From positions 26,654,309 through 26,718,308 of the forward strand of contig OW203766.1 in the NCBI GenBank assembly GCA_934045905.1: 64,000 nt of DNA. Reading direction: 5' to 3'. The stretch is from Leuctra nigra (taxonomy: Eukaryota; Arthropoda; Insecta; Plecoptera; Leuctridae). Position 1 is the first letter of the stretch. Each line of letters begins with the position of its first letter. The notes beneath the pieces are model-generated. The model ran no database searches and was not told where the DNA came from. It saw only the letters and a program-made list of their open reading frames with translations. Position numbers and translations under genes: made by a program. This document shows, piece after piece, positions 36,698 through 49,900 of this stretch.

Positions 36698-39180
36698 CCT
36701 TTAACGAGCCGCGTCGGTAGAAAAAGTTAGAAAAAGTCTTCGCGAAATGAAGGATTTCCACGGTTTTGAGAAACTGAAGGGAAGTTTCACTTTAAAAAGT
36801 TTTCCGAAGCCAAATAACCGTTCTGTTTTATGGTTACATTTACGGTGTCTTATTTTGTCGGTGGAAATACCTAACTGGTGTCATAATTACTGAACTTATC
36901 GCAATGACTTTGGCTTGAGTTCTAGTAACTCACTCCTGGAAGTTTAGTAATGTCATATTACTGCTAGTAACTCTGAGATGCTGTGCATGAAATGAAGCTG
37001 TGCTCTGCAGGATATTACTTCTTTTAGCATTTTTCACTTTAGGTTATAAAATTAATGAAAACCTTATTTGCGCGGTGGCGATTTAAACAAATCTTCCTTG
37101 TGGCTTTATTGAAACCGTGGTGCATTCATTACATTAAATATTTCATAAAGAGAGATTTTAATTTTGTTTATACTCGTGTAGATTTGTAGCAGTGAAACTC
37201 GTACAGTCATTGGAAGATACTGTTGTTCTTGCGGTTGATGGTCTCTAAGCTTTGGTCTGGATAATCAAATTTTGAAAAAAATGCCTTAGAATTTTGTAAG
37301 CGAGTTGTGTCCGTGGATTCCTGATCATTGCCATAAAACATCCATTGTATTTTGATGTAAAATTTTGATATACTTTTTTACCTGACAAGATTTAAATGTT
37401 TGCATTTGAACTGTTTTACAGGATTAAATCCCATTGAATGTAGAATATGATCAATAATTTCGTGAATAAAATTGTCTAAGACACTTAGGGCATCAGTGAA
37501 AATATTCATCAATCCGCGTGCAACAGAATGTAAAAATGTATCATAACTGCCATGCGTAATTTATGTGTCCAAGGGTGTGTCTATCCGCCTTATATGTGAC
37601 TTCCCACTCCCATAGTTTAACTTTATATTTTGTTGATATTCAATACAACCCTCACTTCAATATCGTTGAAAATTGTCTCGCTGACTTTACTTCAAGATCA
37701 GTACATTATTTATATCGGGATTATAACACCATTGACAATAAAAGTAAATCGCTTGTTATAAATCATAACAACAATAACAAGAACCACCCCCTAAACAATA
37801 TCAAGTGTCTATAAAGGACTTTGCGATTTCGAAAACTTCTTTGGGGAGGTTTCGAGAGATGATTTCTATGAGAAAGATCAAATGACGCGCGTCATGAATC
37901 GGATCAAGTGTTCTGCTGGTTAACCCTCAGGATCTTTTCATCCCCACCCATGACACCCACCCCCCACCCAATTACACACAAGCCTCACAAGAATACGCCC
38001 TTTGTGTGGGACACTGCTAATTGGATCTTCATTCGATCTTGGGGACCATGTCTGAGGGGACGGCGTCTAGTGGATATCGAGACTGCGATACGAAAATAAT
38101 GACGTATGAAGGACGGATTACACTGTTAGTTATTAATTGATGGATTAACAAAACTTGATAATCGTTCTATCAATATGACGTCCTTCGTTGAAAGTTGTAT
38201 TGTGCGATTTATAACTGTTTAGGATGGACCATGACAATGTCATCTTTTAGTAGAAACACTTGTTATCCATAAATATTTATTATTTTATTTACAATTTAAA
38301 AATATTAAATATTGCTATGGTTGCAAAAAGTTTTAGAAAACTATGTGTGTTGCAAATTTTGTCTATTTTTATGTTGACTAGCATAATTAAAAAAGGAATT
38401 TAATCTTTCTTATTTACAATAATCCAAGCTTACTTTTGTTATTTAACTTAATAGCTGTGACGAACTGTGATGCACTTACTATTTTAAATTGATTATTCAT
38501 TATAATCTAATGTCAAGTAGCGTAAAAATGAGAAACTAACTGATCAACAGCAATTTTTGCACTAGTTTTTCAAATTGAACTACGGTCGGATTAAGGCAAA
38601 GATGAACCCGCTCTATCCGGACCATGTTAAAATAGGTTCATCTTTGCCCGTGCCCGACCTTAGGAACTTTTTAATCAATTTAAAAAGGCAATTAAAAAAC
38701 CATGATTTTTCTGCCAAGTGTAATGTGGACTTAGAGTCACTTGTCAGCACCAAGGCATACAAAACAATCTGATTGGTGGATGATATATCGCATCTAGACA
38801 CAACTTTGATATGATTACAGAAGGAAGGGGAAGTTAGTTGCGATGGCAAAGTGATACAACCCTTTCCTATCCGCCTCTTGGCGGACTAGGAACTAATGTA
38901 ACTTTGATTAAGTTACTTATTGGGAGTGCCAAAACAAGATTCTACTAACTGGATTGTGTTAGCTGTTGGCTTCGATTCGTCGCGGTTGAATTCACAGAAA
39001 TACCAGCTCATGATTTTATACGACATTGTTAAACTATTTAGTTTTTATTGAGATGGAAGGTTTGTTTTATATGTCATAAAAATCTAAATATCTTGGGTAT
39101 TGGAGAGAATCCAGTTTTTAGTCAATTACGTTTGAGATGTTGTTAATAGATACCAACTTACTTTATAAAGTGTATTATTA

Positions 39181-39804
39181 TTAGTATACATATAATATAA
39201 AAGTTAAATACTTTTGAATTTAATAAATATATAAATAAATTTTAAAAATCCTACTTCTGCTACCATTTGTAATTTTTAGAAGAAATTTTTCTAATCCTGA
39301 ACTTGAATTGATTTGTTCCATATTTCATACCATTTATTAGTATACATATAATATAAAAGTTTAATACATATGTCTTTAATAAATATATAAATAAATTACA
39401 TACATCCTACTTCTGCCACCATTTTGTAAATTTAAAAAGTAATTTTTCTAATCCTGAACTTGCATTGATTTGTTCCATATTTCATACCATTTATTAGTAT
39501 ACATATAATATAAAAGTTTAATACATATGTCTTTAATAAATTTATAAATAAATAACATACATCCTACTTCTTCCACCATTTGTAAATTTAAGAATTCATT
39601 TTTCTAATCCTGAACTTGAATTGATTTGTTCCACATTTAATACCATTTATTAGTATTCATATAATTTACAAGTTTAATACCTATGTATTTAATAAATATA
39701 TAAATAAATTAGGTTCATCCTACTTCCGCCACCATTTGTAAATTTAAGAAGTAATTTTTCTAATCCTGAATTTGAATTGATTTGTTCCACATTTTATACC
39801 ATAA
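39181..39804. repeat. Four-copy AT-rich tandem repeat, 156-bp unit
   Basis: Units start with TTAGTATACATATAAT at 39181, 39337 and 39494, and with the drifted TTAGTATTCATATAAT at 39650, so the period is 156-157 bp. Each unit repeats AATAAATATATAAATAAAT, CCTACTTC, CACCATTTGTAA-like and TTTTTCTAATCCTGAA segments. Divergence is modest and small indels are visible. Confidence 0.93.
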
Positions 39805-40321
39805 CGATTTATACAATTCGATGGTATATGCATCTATATAGATGGATCTATAAAGCTATAGATGCAGGTGAAATTGTGTAATTTTATGCCTCAATGTTTA
39901 TTCATATGTACTTAATTTATTCCTGTGTTAATTACACATAAATATACTTAATACAGCCATGGAGTTACAACAACATACTGAATATTACATACTTTTGACG
40001 CGGTAATAATCGCAGTTGTGACGTAGAGGAAACATAAATTACACTCAATAATTTACTTTAAAACAGTTTTGGTATAAGATTCTTCTAATTTCCCCCGTGT
40101 TCCACGGCGAATCCGCCGCCCCCGCATTGTCTCCGCGCGATCAATGTGGGCGACAAGATGACACCTCATCACCGGGAGATCGTTTCATTAACACCTTCTC
40201 CTAATCATCGTCGTCGCTTCATCTTTCAGGAGTTCATCAACAGGAGTCGAGTTCCAGACGCGAGACAACGCAGCGGCACTCAGATATTTAGACGAAGTGG
40301 AATCGAGGTTTAAAAATTAAA

Positions 40322-40602
40322 GTGAGGAGGAGGAGTAGGAGGAGGGAGTAAGGAGGCGGAAGAGGTGAAAGAGGAGGAAAAGGAGGAGGAGGAGGAGGAG
40401 GAGGATGAGGAGAAGGAGGAGGAGGAGGTGAAGGAGAAGAAGGAGGAGGAGGAGGATGAGTAGGAGGAGGATGAGGAGGAGGAGGTGGATGAGGAATAGA
40501 AGGAGGAGGAGGGAGAGAGGGAGGTGGATGAGGAGAAGGAGGAGGAGGAGGAGGAGGAGGAGGAGGAGGAGGGGGAGGGGGGGGGGAGGGGGAGGAGGGA
40601 GA
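40322..40602 (+). repeat. GGA-rich purine tract (microsatellite), about 280 bp
   Basis: Almost unbroken purines on the + strand with GGA/GAGGAG units, a few T interruptions and a G-rich end. The proline-rich open frame on the - strand is only a translation of this tract. Confidence 0.95.
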
Positions 40603-43600
40603 ATAAGTGATAATTATTTGTGGTAGATGGTAAACAAATATCATTAAAAGTATAATTTTACAGTTTTCTGAACTGAATGCATTTACCTAAGTTTAGGTAA
40701 TTGAGAATAATTACACTAATTTAGGGAACCTAGATCAATAGATATCCACTCACTCGTACATATTTAACGCGGATTCAACTGTAAATATCTTCGAGTGGAG
40801 TTCTTATTACATAACAATGTATCTCAAAATTATAAAATATTGGTCGAGTATATACATGAACAGCCACGTTTATTACTTCTCAGTCTAGACTTGAAACAAC
40901 ACAAATTGCATAGAGGTCATTTAGGTTGCCTAACCTCCAGCATGGATAATGTTATTATACGATATGATCTGGCTACGATATGACGATATGAGCAGGCCAT
41001 TATACGATATGGCCTGCCAATGCGAGCTAATAGAGACCCCTGGATGGCTTCTTTAGAATGTTACCCTACATATGTGTAGTACAACATAATATATTGTGGA
41101 CACATTAGAGTGAAAACCAAATCAAACATATTTTAAATATCCCCATTGATTTTCACTCAATTAAATTAAGAGTGTTAACACATGAAAAGCTACTTACCAG
41201 CTTTTCGTGTCTCCGCATTTCAACCTTTGAACCCTAACACCATATCGTTCAACCAAGTCAAGTTGTGAACCAAAAATCCCGTACACATTCTAGCTGGAAA
41301 ACATCACGGCTTGATCTTTTGCCTCCGAGCGCTTTAGATAAAGTATGTTTCTTTTTAGTACCAGGATTAAGGCGGCATCTTTAAAGACGTCACTTTTATG
41401 ACGAGTAGAGGCGCCGCGACGCCGTCACGTGTCAGGTAAAGAGGCGTCGGTGGCGTCGAACGTGGGGCTATTGTGTTAATGCTGATGCACGCTTGGAATA
41501 CAAACAAGGGGATTTAATATGCCATTGTACTGAAGATGTTGGGATTCTGTGTGGACTGTAATGCAATCGGGAGTTTTAAACACTCTGTCACGATTGGAGG
41601 TGTAATCATTTGTGGTCGATAATTCGTTGATGTGATTGAGAATTGGAATTTGGTCTCGAAAAACAAAATGTTGTGTAATGAACATCTCTCTGAACCTCAT
41701 ATTATGTGTCGCTTTTATTTACGGCGATGCTTCTCTTTCCAAGAAATGAGTTCCAAATAACCTAAAAATATGTTTGTTGGTATGGATTTCAAATATGGGA
41801 AACTTACTTTCGACAAATTAAAAATGTATCTATGTAATATAAGTAATATTTGTTAAAGTGAACTTAAATGTGTCTTTGTTACGAATTTTCATTTTCCTAT
41901 TTTGATTTTATAAAGCTTCAAAGAACGATGTCATCTCATTTAAACAACAACTTTTAACGAATTTTTCAATAATCTTTCATACAAATTCCTAATCCAATCG
42001 TCAACTCGGTAGGGGGGTAGAAAGAAAATAAAAACAACAAAACAAGTAACAGCAGCTTGTTAGTTGATTTTGTAACCCAGTGTACAAAATCCCCGTGTAA
42101 CAAGGCGAAAAAATGATTCTCATTCTCTTAAATGAGAAAGTTTACACAGAATGGCAGTAGTCAGAATCTAATGAGATGCAACATCTTAACAGTGACATAT
42201 TTTTCATAAAAACTTTCTAAGTTGTCTAAAGGCTGAAAGCTATGTAAGATCAAAGAAAACTCGACATTTTCATCAAAGTGACAAAACTTTTCATTTTACC
42301 GAGCTCTGTTAAAAGGAAAGAGTTCATTAAAAACAAAAGATATTATTTATAATTAGTTTGGCGTTTTGTCTTTTTATGTTTCTTACCAATTATTATGGCA
42401 GGCTACATTAGAAGTTATGCGATACAACGTAATTGTACCTCGGGATGCAAAAGTATCACAATATGAGCATTTGAAGTCTTCCTCTTTGTGGCATGTTCTT
42501 TTCTTCTTGAATGTTAAAGATGAGTGTATACATTGTTTGTGAAAATCCAGTCGCTCGAAGCTAAAGAAAATCTTTGTTTTTTCTTTTCCGTCGGTATAAT
42601 ACACATTGTTTTTCTCTTTATACAAACAGAACATAATAATTGCTAAGCTACAAGACTGTACTCTAGACAATTATTATATTTTCGCTCTTTCGCTAGAGAT
42701 GAACATAAGATGCATTCTCTTCATTGTAGTTGATTGTGCAAATAGCTTTTAGAGAATATTGAAACGAATGCATCTTTATCATGCCAATTTGTTTACGAGT
42801 ATTTTATTTTTTTAATTAAATCGTGCGAACTTCACAGAGAAACATTTAGTTTAAAAATTTAAGTTTTATAGCATCAAAGCAATGGATAGTTGCTTCAAAA
42901 AGTGGCTAATTGGATGTAATAAATTAGTATTCAACACAAATAATGAACTAGGAAGTTCAAAACGTATTGTGGAAATGTTGTATTGTTGCGAAATAAATCC
43001 CACCAACCGCCACCATTTGTAATATGACGTCACAAATTCATCTTAGCCTGATAACATTTATTTTTCATCAAAATAAACTAATTTAAATGTTTTTATTAAT
43101 AGCCAACATACATAATAATTAATATTCAATATTTAGCCAAAGCCTGTATTAATAACATTTGTTGGTTATAAATATGAATTGATTCTCTTTCTATAAAAAG
43201 ATTTCACTTTTGTAACCTATTGACGTATTGCAAAGAAATGAAATCCCAGGTTGCAAGTAATACAGAAAATTGTTTATCGCGTTTGGTGAATTTCTCTTCC
43301 TTTTGACTCTTCTTTGATGTCTTTGAAGTCCCATGTTTTTCCTACTAGAAAAAGGCAAGTAAAAGTGGAGAACCAGCTATTCCCGTCTGAACCGACTATT
43401 CGTTGGTTGAGCTTTTAAGTCGCTTTTGCAGCCCTTCCTGTCCAGAAGCAGCCGGGTAGGATATCCCCTAGAGCAGCTTACTGTTTCACCCCCTTCTTCC
43501 AACCCTCTAGAACACAAACATAGCGCTTGGCGTGGATCTCGTGAGAGGCCTACCAGACTACAAGTCATCGCAAATATTAGCTATGTTCGTGGAGAGTACA

Positions 43601-44019
43601 CTCAAGGCGACTTCATTTCTTAAATAACAAAAAATAAATGTTTTATAATGTAAAGGTAGGGATGGTTTTGTGTAGTTTGAGAGAAATTATCGTTGAATGA
43701 CTCCAAAGCTTTTTACTCTGCAGAGACGACTTGTATTTTTTGGACTTGACTAAAAGTTCACGTTTGATGTTCGTGAAAGCAGCCTTTTGGCGATTCATCA
43801 CATCAGTGTTATTCCTAAATGTGAGTTTCTCTTTCTAGAATACATTTTTTTTAGTAGTGACGAACTTAAATAAGAGAATTACGAGTTCTTAATGTGTTAC
43901 AGGTTTTAAAATGAATGTAGCGGGTTGCACACAAAAAACTGTTGGAAAGTTCAGATCGACCGACTAAGTCATAGGTCGAGAATTCAAATTTCAAAATATA
44001 AGACAAAAATTATCAAGCC
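40603..44019. other. No supported gene
   Basis: AT-rich DNA with the GGCGTC island at 41.4 kb. The open frames between 42383 and 43623 show no family motif. Confidence 0.55.
41386..41466. other. GGCGTC/GACGCC island
   Basis: GACGTCAC, GGCGCCGCGACGCC, GTCACGTG and GGCGTCGGTGGCGTCG within 80 bp. Confidence 0.65.
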
Positions 44020-44022
44020 TTA

Positions 44023-44199
44023 AGGCCGATGCACAATTGACGCAGACGGACGACGTGGACGGACGACGGAGACGGATACGATGTTTATGACATATTCACT
44101 CTGGCTGTTCGCAATCGGACGCGGACGGACGACGACTTGAACATTGTATCCGTCTCCGTCGTCCGTCTCCGTCCGTCCGCGTCAATTGTGCATCGACCT
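44023..44199. mobile_element. TTA-flanked MITE with GACGGACG-rich arms, 177 bp
   Basis: Ends AGGCCGATGCACAATTGACG and its near complement; TTA on both sides (44020-44022 and 44200-44202). The arms are about 62 bp and each contains several GACGGA or GTCCGT units, so the whole element can form a strong, GC-rich hairpin. The size, ends and 3-bp duplication fit a PIF/Harbinger-type MITE. Confidence 0.8.
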
Positions 44200-44202
44200 T
44201 TA

Positions 44203-46319
44203 ATGTCTAAAACATTCATAATATGCCAGAAATTATCATAATATAATATCTAACTAAAATCATTCTTATTTATCAATTTGTTCAAGAATGATTTCGAGAT
44301 TGCTTTATCATTCATTTTAATACTAGTTTAAGTTTTAATAAAATGATAACGAATGGATCAATACTGATAGCAAAGACACAATGATGTTATAAAATGATTG
44401 GCTCTTGAATGGACTGTATTGTTATTTATCAGCACATGTTTCATATGATGCCTAAAGCAATAAGCAAGAAGACTAGTTTAACTTATAACAGATTTGAAAT
44501 GTAAAATGAGGAGTCAACATTGAAGAGCAGACATCTACCCGCATCCTACACAGCCGTTTCCTGTAACTTAACCTCTATTGCTTGTCTACGATGCAGGTTG
44601 CAATGAACTTTGACCTATACGATCGAGACTGCGTTGAAGAACAGTAATAAAACCAGACAACGACGTGCATGTATTTCTCAGAGCATATAGGTACGCCACA
44701 GGAAACACAATGGGCTAGTGCTTGAAGCTTTATTACAAACAATGACAAATAATGTAGATACATCACGAGATATGGACTACCATGCACTACAAATCTAATT
44801 GTTGCAATAGGGACCAGAACCTTTCGGGGTCCGGTTTGGGTTCGGGTCTCTGGTTTCAGTCAATATAAATTAATTTCAAACGGCATGTAATACTTCTATT
44901 ATGATATTTCTAAAAAAAAATACTAACAGGATAGCGCTACCTGAACGGGAAATTTTGCAACCAAACAAGAATTATCTTAATGGATGGCCTGTATGATACA
45001 TCACTTCAGGCCACTGCTTTTGTCATTTTGTCTCTGGATGACCTAAATCCGGAGCTCTAATTAATACATTCAAAGCTGATAAATCGATCAACCATGTCTA
45101 ATCTTTGGTATTTAAGTTAATTTCCAGCGCATCACCTAAAGACCAATGCTTTTCTATCATAGTTCAAAATTCTATCAATTCATTTTCCATCATGCCATGT
45201 TTCATTTGAGAAAGTCTTAAAGCTAAGGCAAATTCATGCAACTGTTTGAGAAAAATTACTATTGTCTATATTCTGCATTCTGTTTTCCAATAATATTCCA
45301 TACGGTAATAAAAACATTATAGGAAATTGTACACTACAAAATAATAAATAGGTCGACTTGAATTTACAATTTCCCAAACCACCTACACTTCAATTCATTT
45401 AGGACATAAGTCAGAAATTGACTTTTATGATTTAAAACTTGTAAAGTATTTCATTTCATAAAATGTATTGTGAGAGTATATTTATTCGCAAACATATTCC
45501 ATATCTATGTTATATTTAGATAGTTATCCTTCTATAACCTCCACCTCTACCATGCAACTTCAGTGCCATCCAGGAGGGTTTCCTTAGGGACCCTAGAGGT
45601 TGACATCAGTGAAGCACGACTTGGCAACATGGTCTTATTCTCCTGTGACGTTTCTGAGCTCACTTCACTTCATAATTGCATTGTCATAACGTTAGAGATC
45701 TGTGCTGTGTTGCCACTTGTTGTCAAGTCCTAGACAAAGTAATTGATTTAGCTTTCGAAACTAGAGAGACGCAATATTATGTTTCAATTTGTTCATTATA
45801 ATTGCATTTGTGTAAGCTTTTCACTCTATTATTTGGATTTTAATCTAATGAAAAAGAATGTGAAGTTTTATATGTTAATACAGACGTGGCAGTATGGTAA
45901 AGCATATTTATTGAATGTTTATTTTTTTAATACACAAGTGACATAACTTTTAAACCATTTGAGCACTTCATCAATTGATCGAGCTTAAATAATTGATATT
46001 GAGACGCAATAGATTTCTGTTATAATTGCCAATATAACTCCAGTTACGGAACTATATACCTACATATCACTTACTAGGTTTTCATTTAATATGCACTTTG
46101 TTTACCCAATTTCCAGAACGTATACCTATTCCACAATGCGCGAATTACTAATCAGTTGAATAATTCTCTGCTGTTAGAAAATGAATACAGAAGTGTTATC
46201 GGTACGGCAAGGACTTTTCCTAAGATGAGGTGAAATAATAAAATAGTGTTTAATTTATTTATTAAATAAATAAAGTAAAAATAAATAAATATATAAATAA
46301 AATAAATAAAAAAAATAAA
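44203..46319. other. No supported gene
   Basis: AT-rich DNA ending in an AAATAAAT-rich stretch (46240-46318) that abuts the truncated retrotransposon. Confidence 0.6.
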
Positions 46320-48939
46320 GTTGTTATCAATTATAAGATAGACAAAAATATGTGGCTATTATGTATTAAAGCTAAACTAGGCACCAAGGAGTTGTATTTA
46401 GCTGTGGTGTACCACTCACCCAATGCATCTCATGCCATATTCTTAGACTATATTGAGAGTTGGTTTGAGGAACTGACTTTATATAAAGGTAATGTTATTA
46501 TCACTGGAGATTTTAATATTGATTTGAGTAAACAGTCTACATACAGTGATAGACTGACCAATATAATTCTTGAGTCTGGTATGATACAAACAGTTACAGA
46601 AGGTACTCGTGTGACTGCTAATAGTAATACATTGATAGATTTAGTTATAACTAATATAGATAAGCTAGCTGTAGATGTAAATTCAGAGCTCATGATCTCT
46701 GATCATAAGACGTTGGTAATAAATGTGTCGTCCTGTCGACGGAATGATGAATTAGAAGTAGCTAGTACTAAAAGAGTGAGGAGAAAGTTAGTAGACGAAG
46801 ATTTCGAAGTCCTTAATGTAGAGCTTAATAAGATTGAATGGGACTATGAAGAAGAAAATATCGACACATTAGCAAATAATTTTGTACATTGTTTAACTTC
46901 CAACATTAATACCATTGCTCCAGAAATGGAAATGGTAGAGAGGAAATGTAAAAGCAGTCCTTGGTTCAACCAAACGCTTAAAGACCTCCAGATGAAAAGA
47001 GATAGTCAATATATTAGGGCTCAATTCACTGGCAACTTTGATGACTGGGAATGTTATAAGTTGTGTAGAAATAATTTTGTTGCTAGTTTGAGAGAAGAAA
47101 AGCGCAAATACTATGATAATAAGATTGATAGAAATAAACATGACTCTAAACAGATGTGGAAAAATTTAAAATGTTTAGTAAGTAAACCTAAATTAGATCT
47201 GGATGACAAAATAGTGTTTGATGGTAATTTTAACTCTGTTAACACTGCTGATAATTTTAACGACGATTTTGTAAAAAGTATTGAAGACATTGTGAATAAT
47301 ATAGATGAGGCAAATCAAAACATAAACTACAGTGATATTAAAGGCATTAACAAGAATTCATGTGAATTCCTATCTTTCAAGGCTATGTCAATGAAGCAAC
47401 TTAAGGAAATTGTATGGGAGCTCAAAAACAAGAAAGGAACTGATGATGGTATATCAGCTGAAGTATTAAAAAATACTTTTATTACAATTGGTGCCCCGTT
47501 GCTCAAAATTATCAATACATCATTGTTAACTGGCCAAGTGCCTAGTAATTGGAAAACAACTGTCATAATACCAATACCCAAAGTTGTTGGTACCAAATTA
47601 GCACATGAATGCAGACCAATAAATATGTTACCTACATTCGAAAAGATCTTGGAAAAAGCTGTGTTTTTCCAAATTAGTGAATATTTTGAGATAAACAATC
47701 TATTATATGAGTATCAATCCGGATTTAGAAGTACGTTTTCATGTGAAACAGCAATTCAGTTACTTATGCAAAGATGGAAGAATGATCTTGACAATAATAA
47801 CTTAATAATAGCAATATTTATTGACTTTAAAAGGGCATTTGAAACCATTGACAGAAACATCTTGTTAAAAAAACTTAATGCGTATGGACTGGGAGGACAG
47901 GTGTTGGAATGGTTTACAAGTTATTTAACTGAAAGGAAACAAATAACTAAATTTAAAGAATTTGTTTCTAAAGAAAAAATTAATGATTATGGTGTTCCTC
48001 AGGGCTCTGTACTTGGCCCGTTGTTATTTATAATCTACATAAATGATATATATTTAAGTACGGGTAGCTTATTTGTCAATGTTTTGCTGACGACACGTTA
48101 GTGTCATTCTCAGGAGTGGACATTAAATCAATGTGTCAAGTTGTAAATAATGATCTCACTAAGTTGGAAGAGTGGCTCAGGGCAAATAAACTTAAGCTTA
48201 ATACTAGTAAAACCAAATGTATGATACTATCAGGCAAAGGAAGCCGAATGTCGAAAGAAATTAATATTAATGATGATGTATGTTTGGAAATCATGAATAC
48301 GAAGCTGGAGATTGTAAAGGAAATCAAGTATCTTGGAATTATCATTGATCATAACTTGACTCTTTCCAAACATGTTCAATATATATCACGTAAAATTAGA
48401 CAAAAGGTTGGTTTTCTTGCAAGAATTGGATCGTTTTTATCACCATGGACTAGATTATTAGTATACAAGACAATTGTGTCTCCACATATTGATTATTGCT
48501 GTACGATGTTATGGGAAAGAAATGACGGAGATTTAACTAAGCTTCAGGTACTACAAAATAAAAGTATGAGGATAATATTAAGATGGAATAGATATAGTAA
48601 GATAACGGATATGTTGGACACTTTACAGTTGTTGACTGTAAGGCAGAGAGTAGCTGTAAGTGTATTAGTGTTTATTTATAAAATGATTAATGGGCTTATG
48701 CCCTCATATTTAAATAATATGATTGAGTTTGTTGGTAATAATCATCAGTACAGTACAGTACAAGAAACAGTTCCGTAAATTTATTTGTTGCAAGAAGAAA
48801 CAAAACAAGTAACCAAAAGACCTTGTTTTATTCTGGTTTTAGGTTGTACAATGAACTTCCGAAAAGTGTTAAAAATGAGAGCAGTCAAGTATTATTTAGA
48901 ATTGAATGTATTAAGTTTGTAAAAGAAAAATTTCACTAG
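46320..48939 (+). pseudogene. 5'-truncated non-LTR retrotransposon ORF2 (endonuclease/reverse transcriptase), two frameshifts
   Basis: The element starts at about 46320, where A/T-rich DNA meets a frame already inside the endonuclease. From the methionine at 46350: V-V-Y-H-S-P near residue 20, G-D-F-N at 53-56, L-I-D-L-V-I-T at 95-101 and S-D-H-K at 117-120. The N-terminal endonuclease residues are absent. Reverse transcriptase follows, with F-I-D-F-K-R-A-F near residue 490 (first catalytic Asp about 492) and G-V-P-Q-G-S-V-L-G-P near 548. The catalytic F-A-D-D box at 48083-48094 is in another frame because one base is missing from the T run at 48082-48085. The second frame runs on from there; a CAGTA triplication at 48746-48760 shifts it again, and the tail (L-F-Y-S-G-F-R-L-Y-N-E-L-P) ends at TAG 48937-48939. 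Motifs fit the Jockey/CR1-type group. No gag-like ORF1 is present. Confidence 0.93.
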
Positions 48940-49063
48940 GATTATTATTTATTAAGAATGTTGATTTTAAAATGTCTACTGTGTAACGTATCCATTGTAA
49001 TCTGACTGAAGTGTACTTAAATAGCAAATTGCTAAATAAAATATATCAATTAATCAATCAATT
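48940..49063 (+). mobile_element. 3' UTR and short-repeat end of the non-LTR retrotransposon
   Basis: Untranslated DNA follows the TAG. It contains AATAAA at 49035-49040 and ends in TCAATTAATCAATCAATT at 49046-49063, a short ATCA/TCAA-type repeat of the sort that ends many CR1/Jockey-like elements in place of a poly(A) tail. I could not find a matching target duplication at the truncated 5' end. Confidence 0.65.
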
Positions 49064-49564
49064 ACATTCTCAGATGCGAATATTTTGGATCAGAAGTTGA
49101 ACAATTTAATGATCATTGGACTAAAAATACCAGAAATCCTGGAAAAAGAGAAATATTTGTTTTAGTAAAAGTTAATTTGAGTGCATTTATGATTTCGTCT
49201 TCATTTAGCACTTTTGCCATAATTACCTCTGATGTTGTCTATCAACGGTCTATAACAGTTTGGAAACTCATATTATAATATGCTCATACCTCACTCAAAA
49301 CTACTCAAAACAAGCCAATATATCAATGTGTAGTTAAATGTAATTTATCTAAGAAAAACGTAGGAGGAAAAATCTATGACTGATGCATTTCTTATGGAAA
49401 AACCTATTTTGAATACACTTATAGTCTTATAGATACATAAACAAGGAGTGAAGGAGTAGTGTGCCGAAATTCTGTGGAAGAGCTCGCATTTTTAAGACAA
49501 AAAATAAAAATACCTAGAAACTTCCGTAATATCACATTTTTAAAAGTGAAAAATCACCTCGCCC

Positions 49565-49681
49565 ATGTGACGCCGTTTCCGACGCCCGTGATTCCTCTTG
49601 TCTCTCCTCACACAGGCGCCGCGACGCTCCATGTGTGGCGTCGTCGGCGTCGACGTCGGCGTCGGCGATGACGTGTCGCAC
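49565..49681. other. GGCGTC/GACGCC island
   Basis: GTGACGCC, CGACGCCC, GGCGCCGCGACGC and then GGCGTCGTCGGCGTCGACG and GGCGTCGGCG, about 100 bp before the AG microsatellite. Confidence 0.7.
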
Positions 49682-49775
49682 AGGATTCTACAAATGGCGA
49701 TACGAACAGAGAGAAAAAAAAATACATTCAGATATTTTATTTGTTATTCACGAGAGTCGAATGAAATATACGAGC

Positions 49776-49900
<125 letters not shown>

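Larger units (their letters stand above)
35022..39180. other. No supported gene
   Basis: Holds the G26 run, shorter G runs at 35555-35583, one copy of a dispersed repeat, and a small hairpin at 38584-38658 (14-bp arms GGCAAAGATGAACC and complement). Confidence 0.55.

Noticed and set aside
40288..40644. 118-codon proline-rich open frame on the - strand
   Set aside because: It is only a translation of the GGA purine tract.
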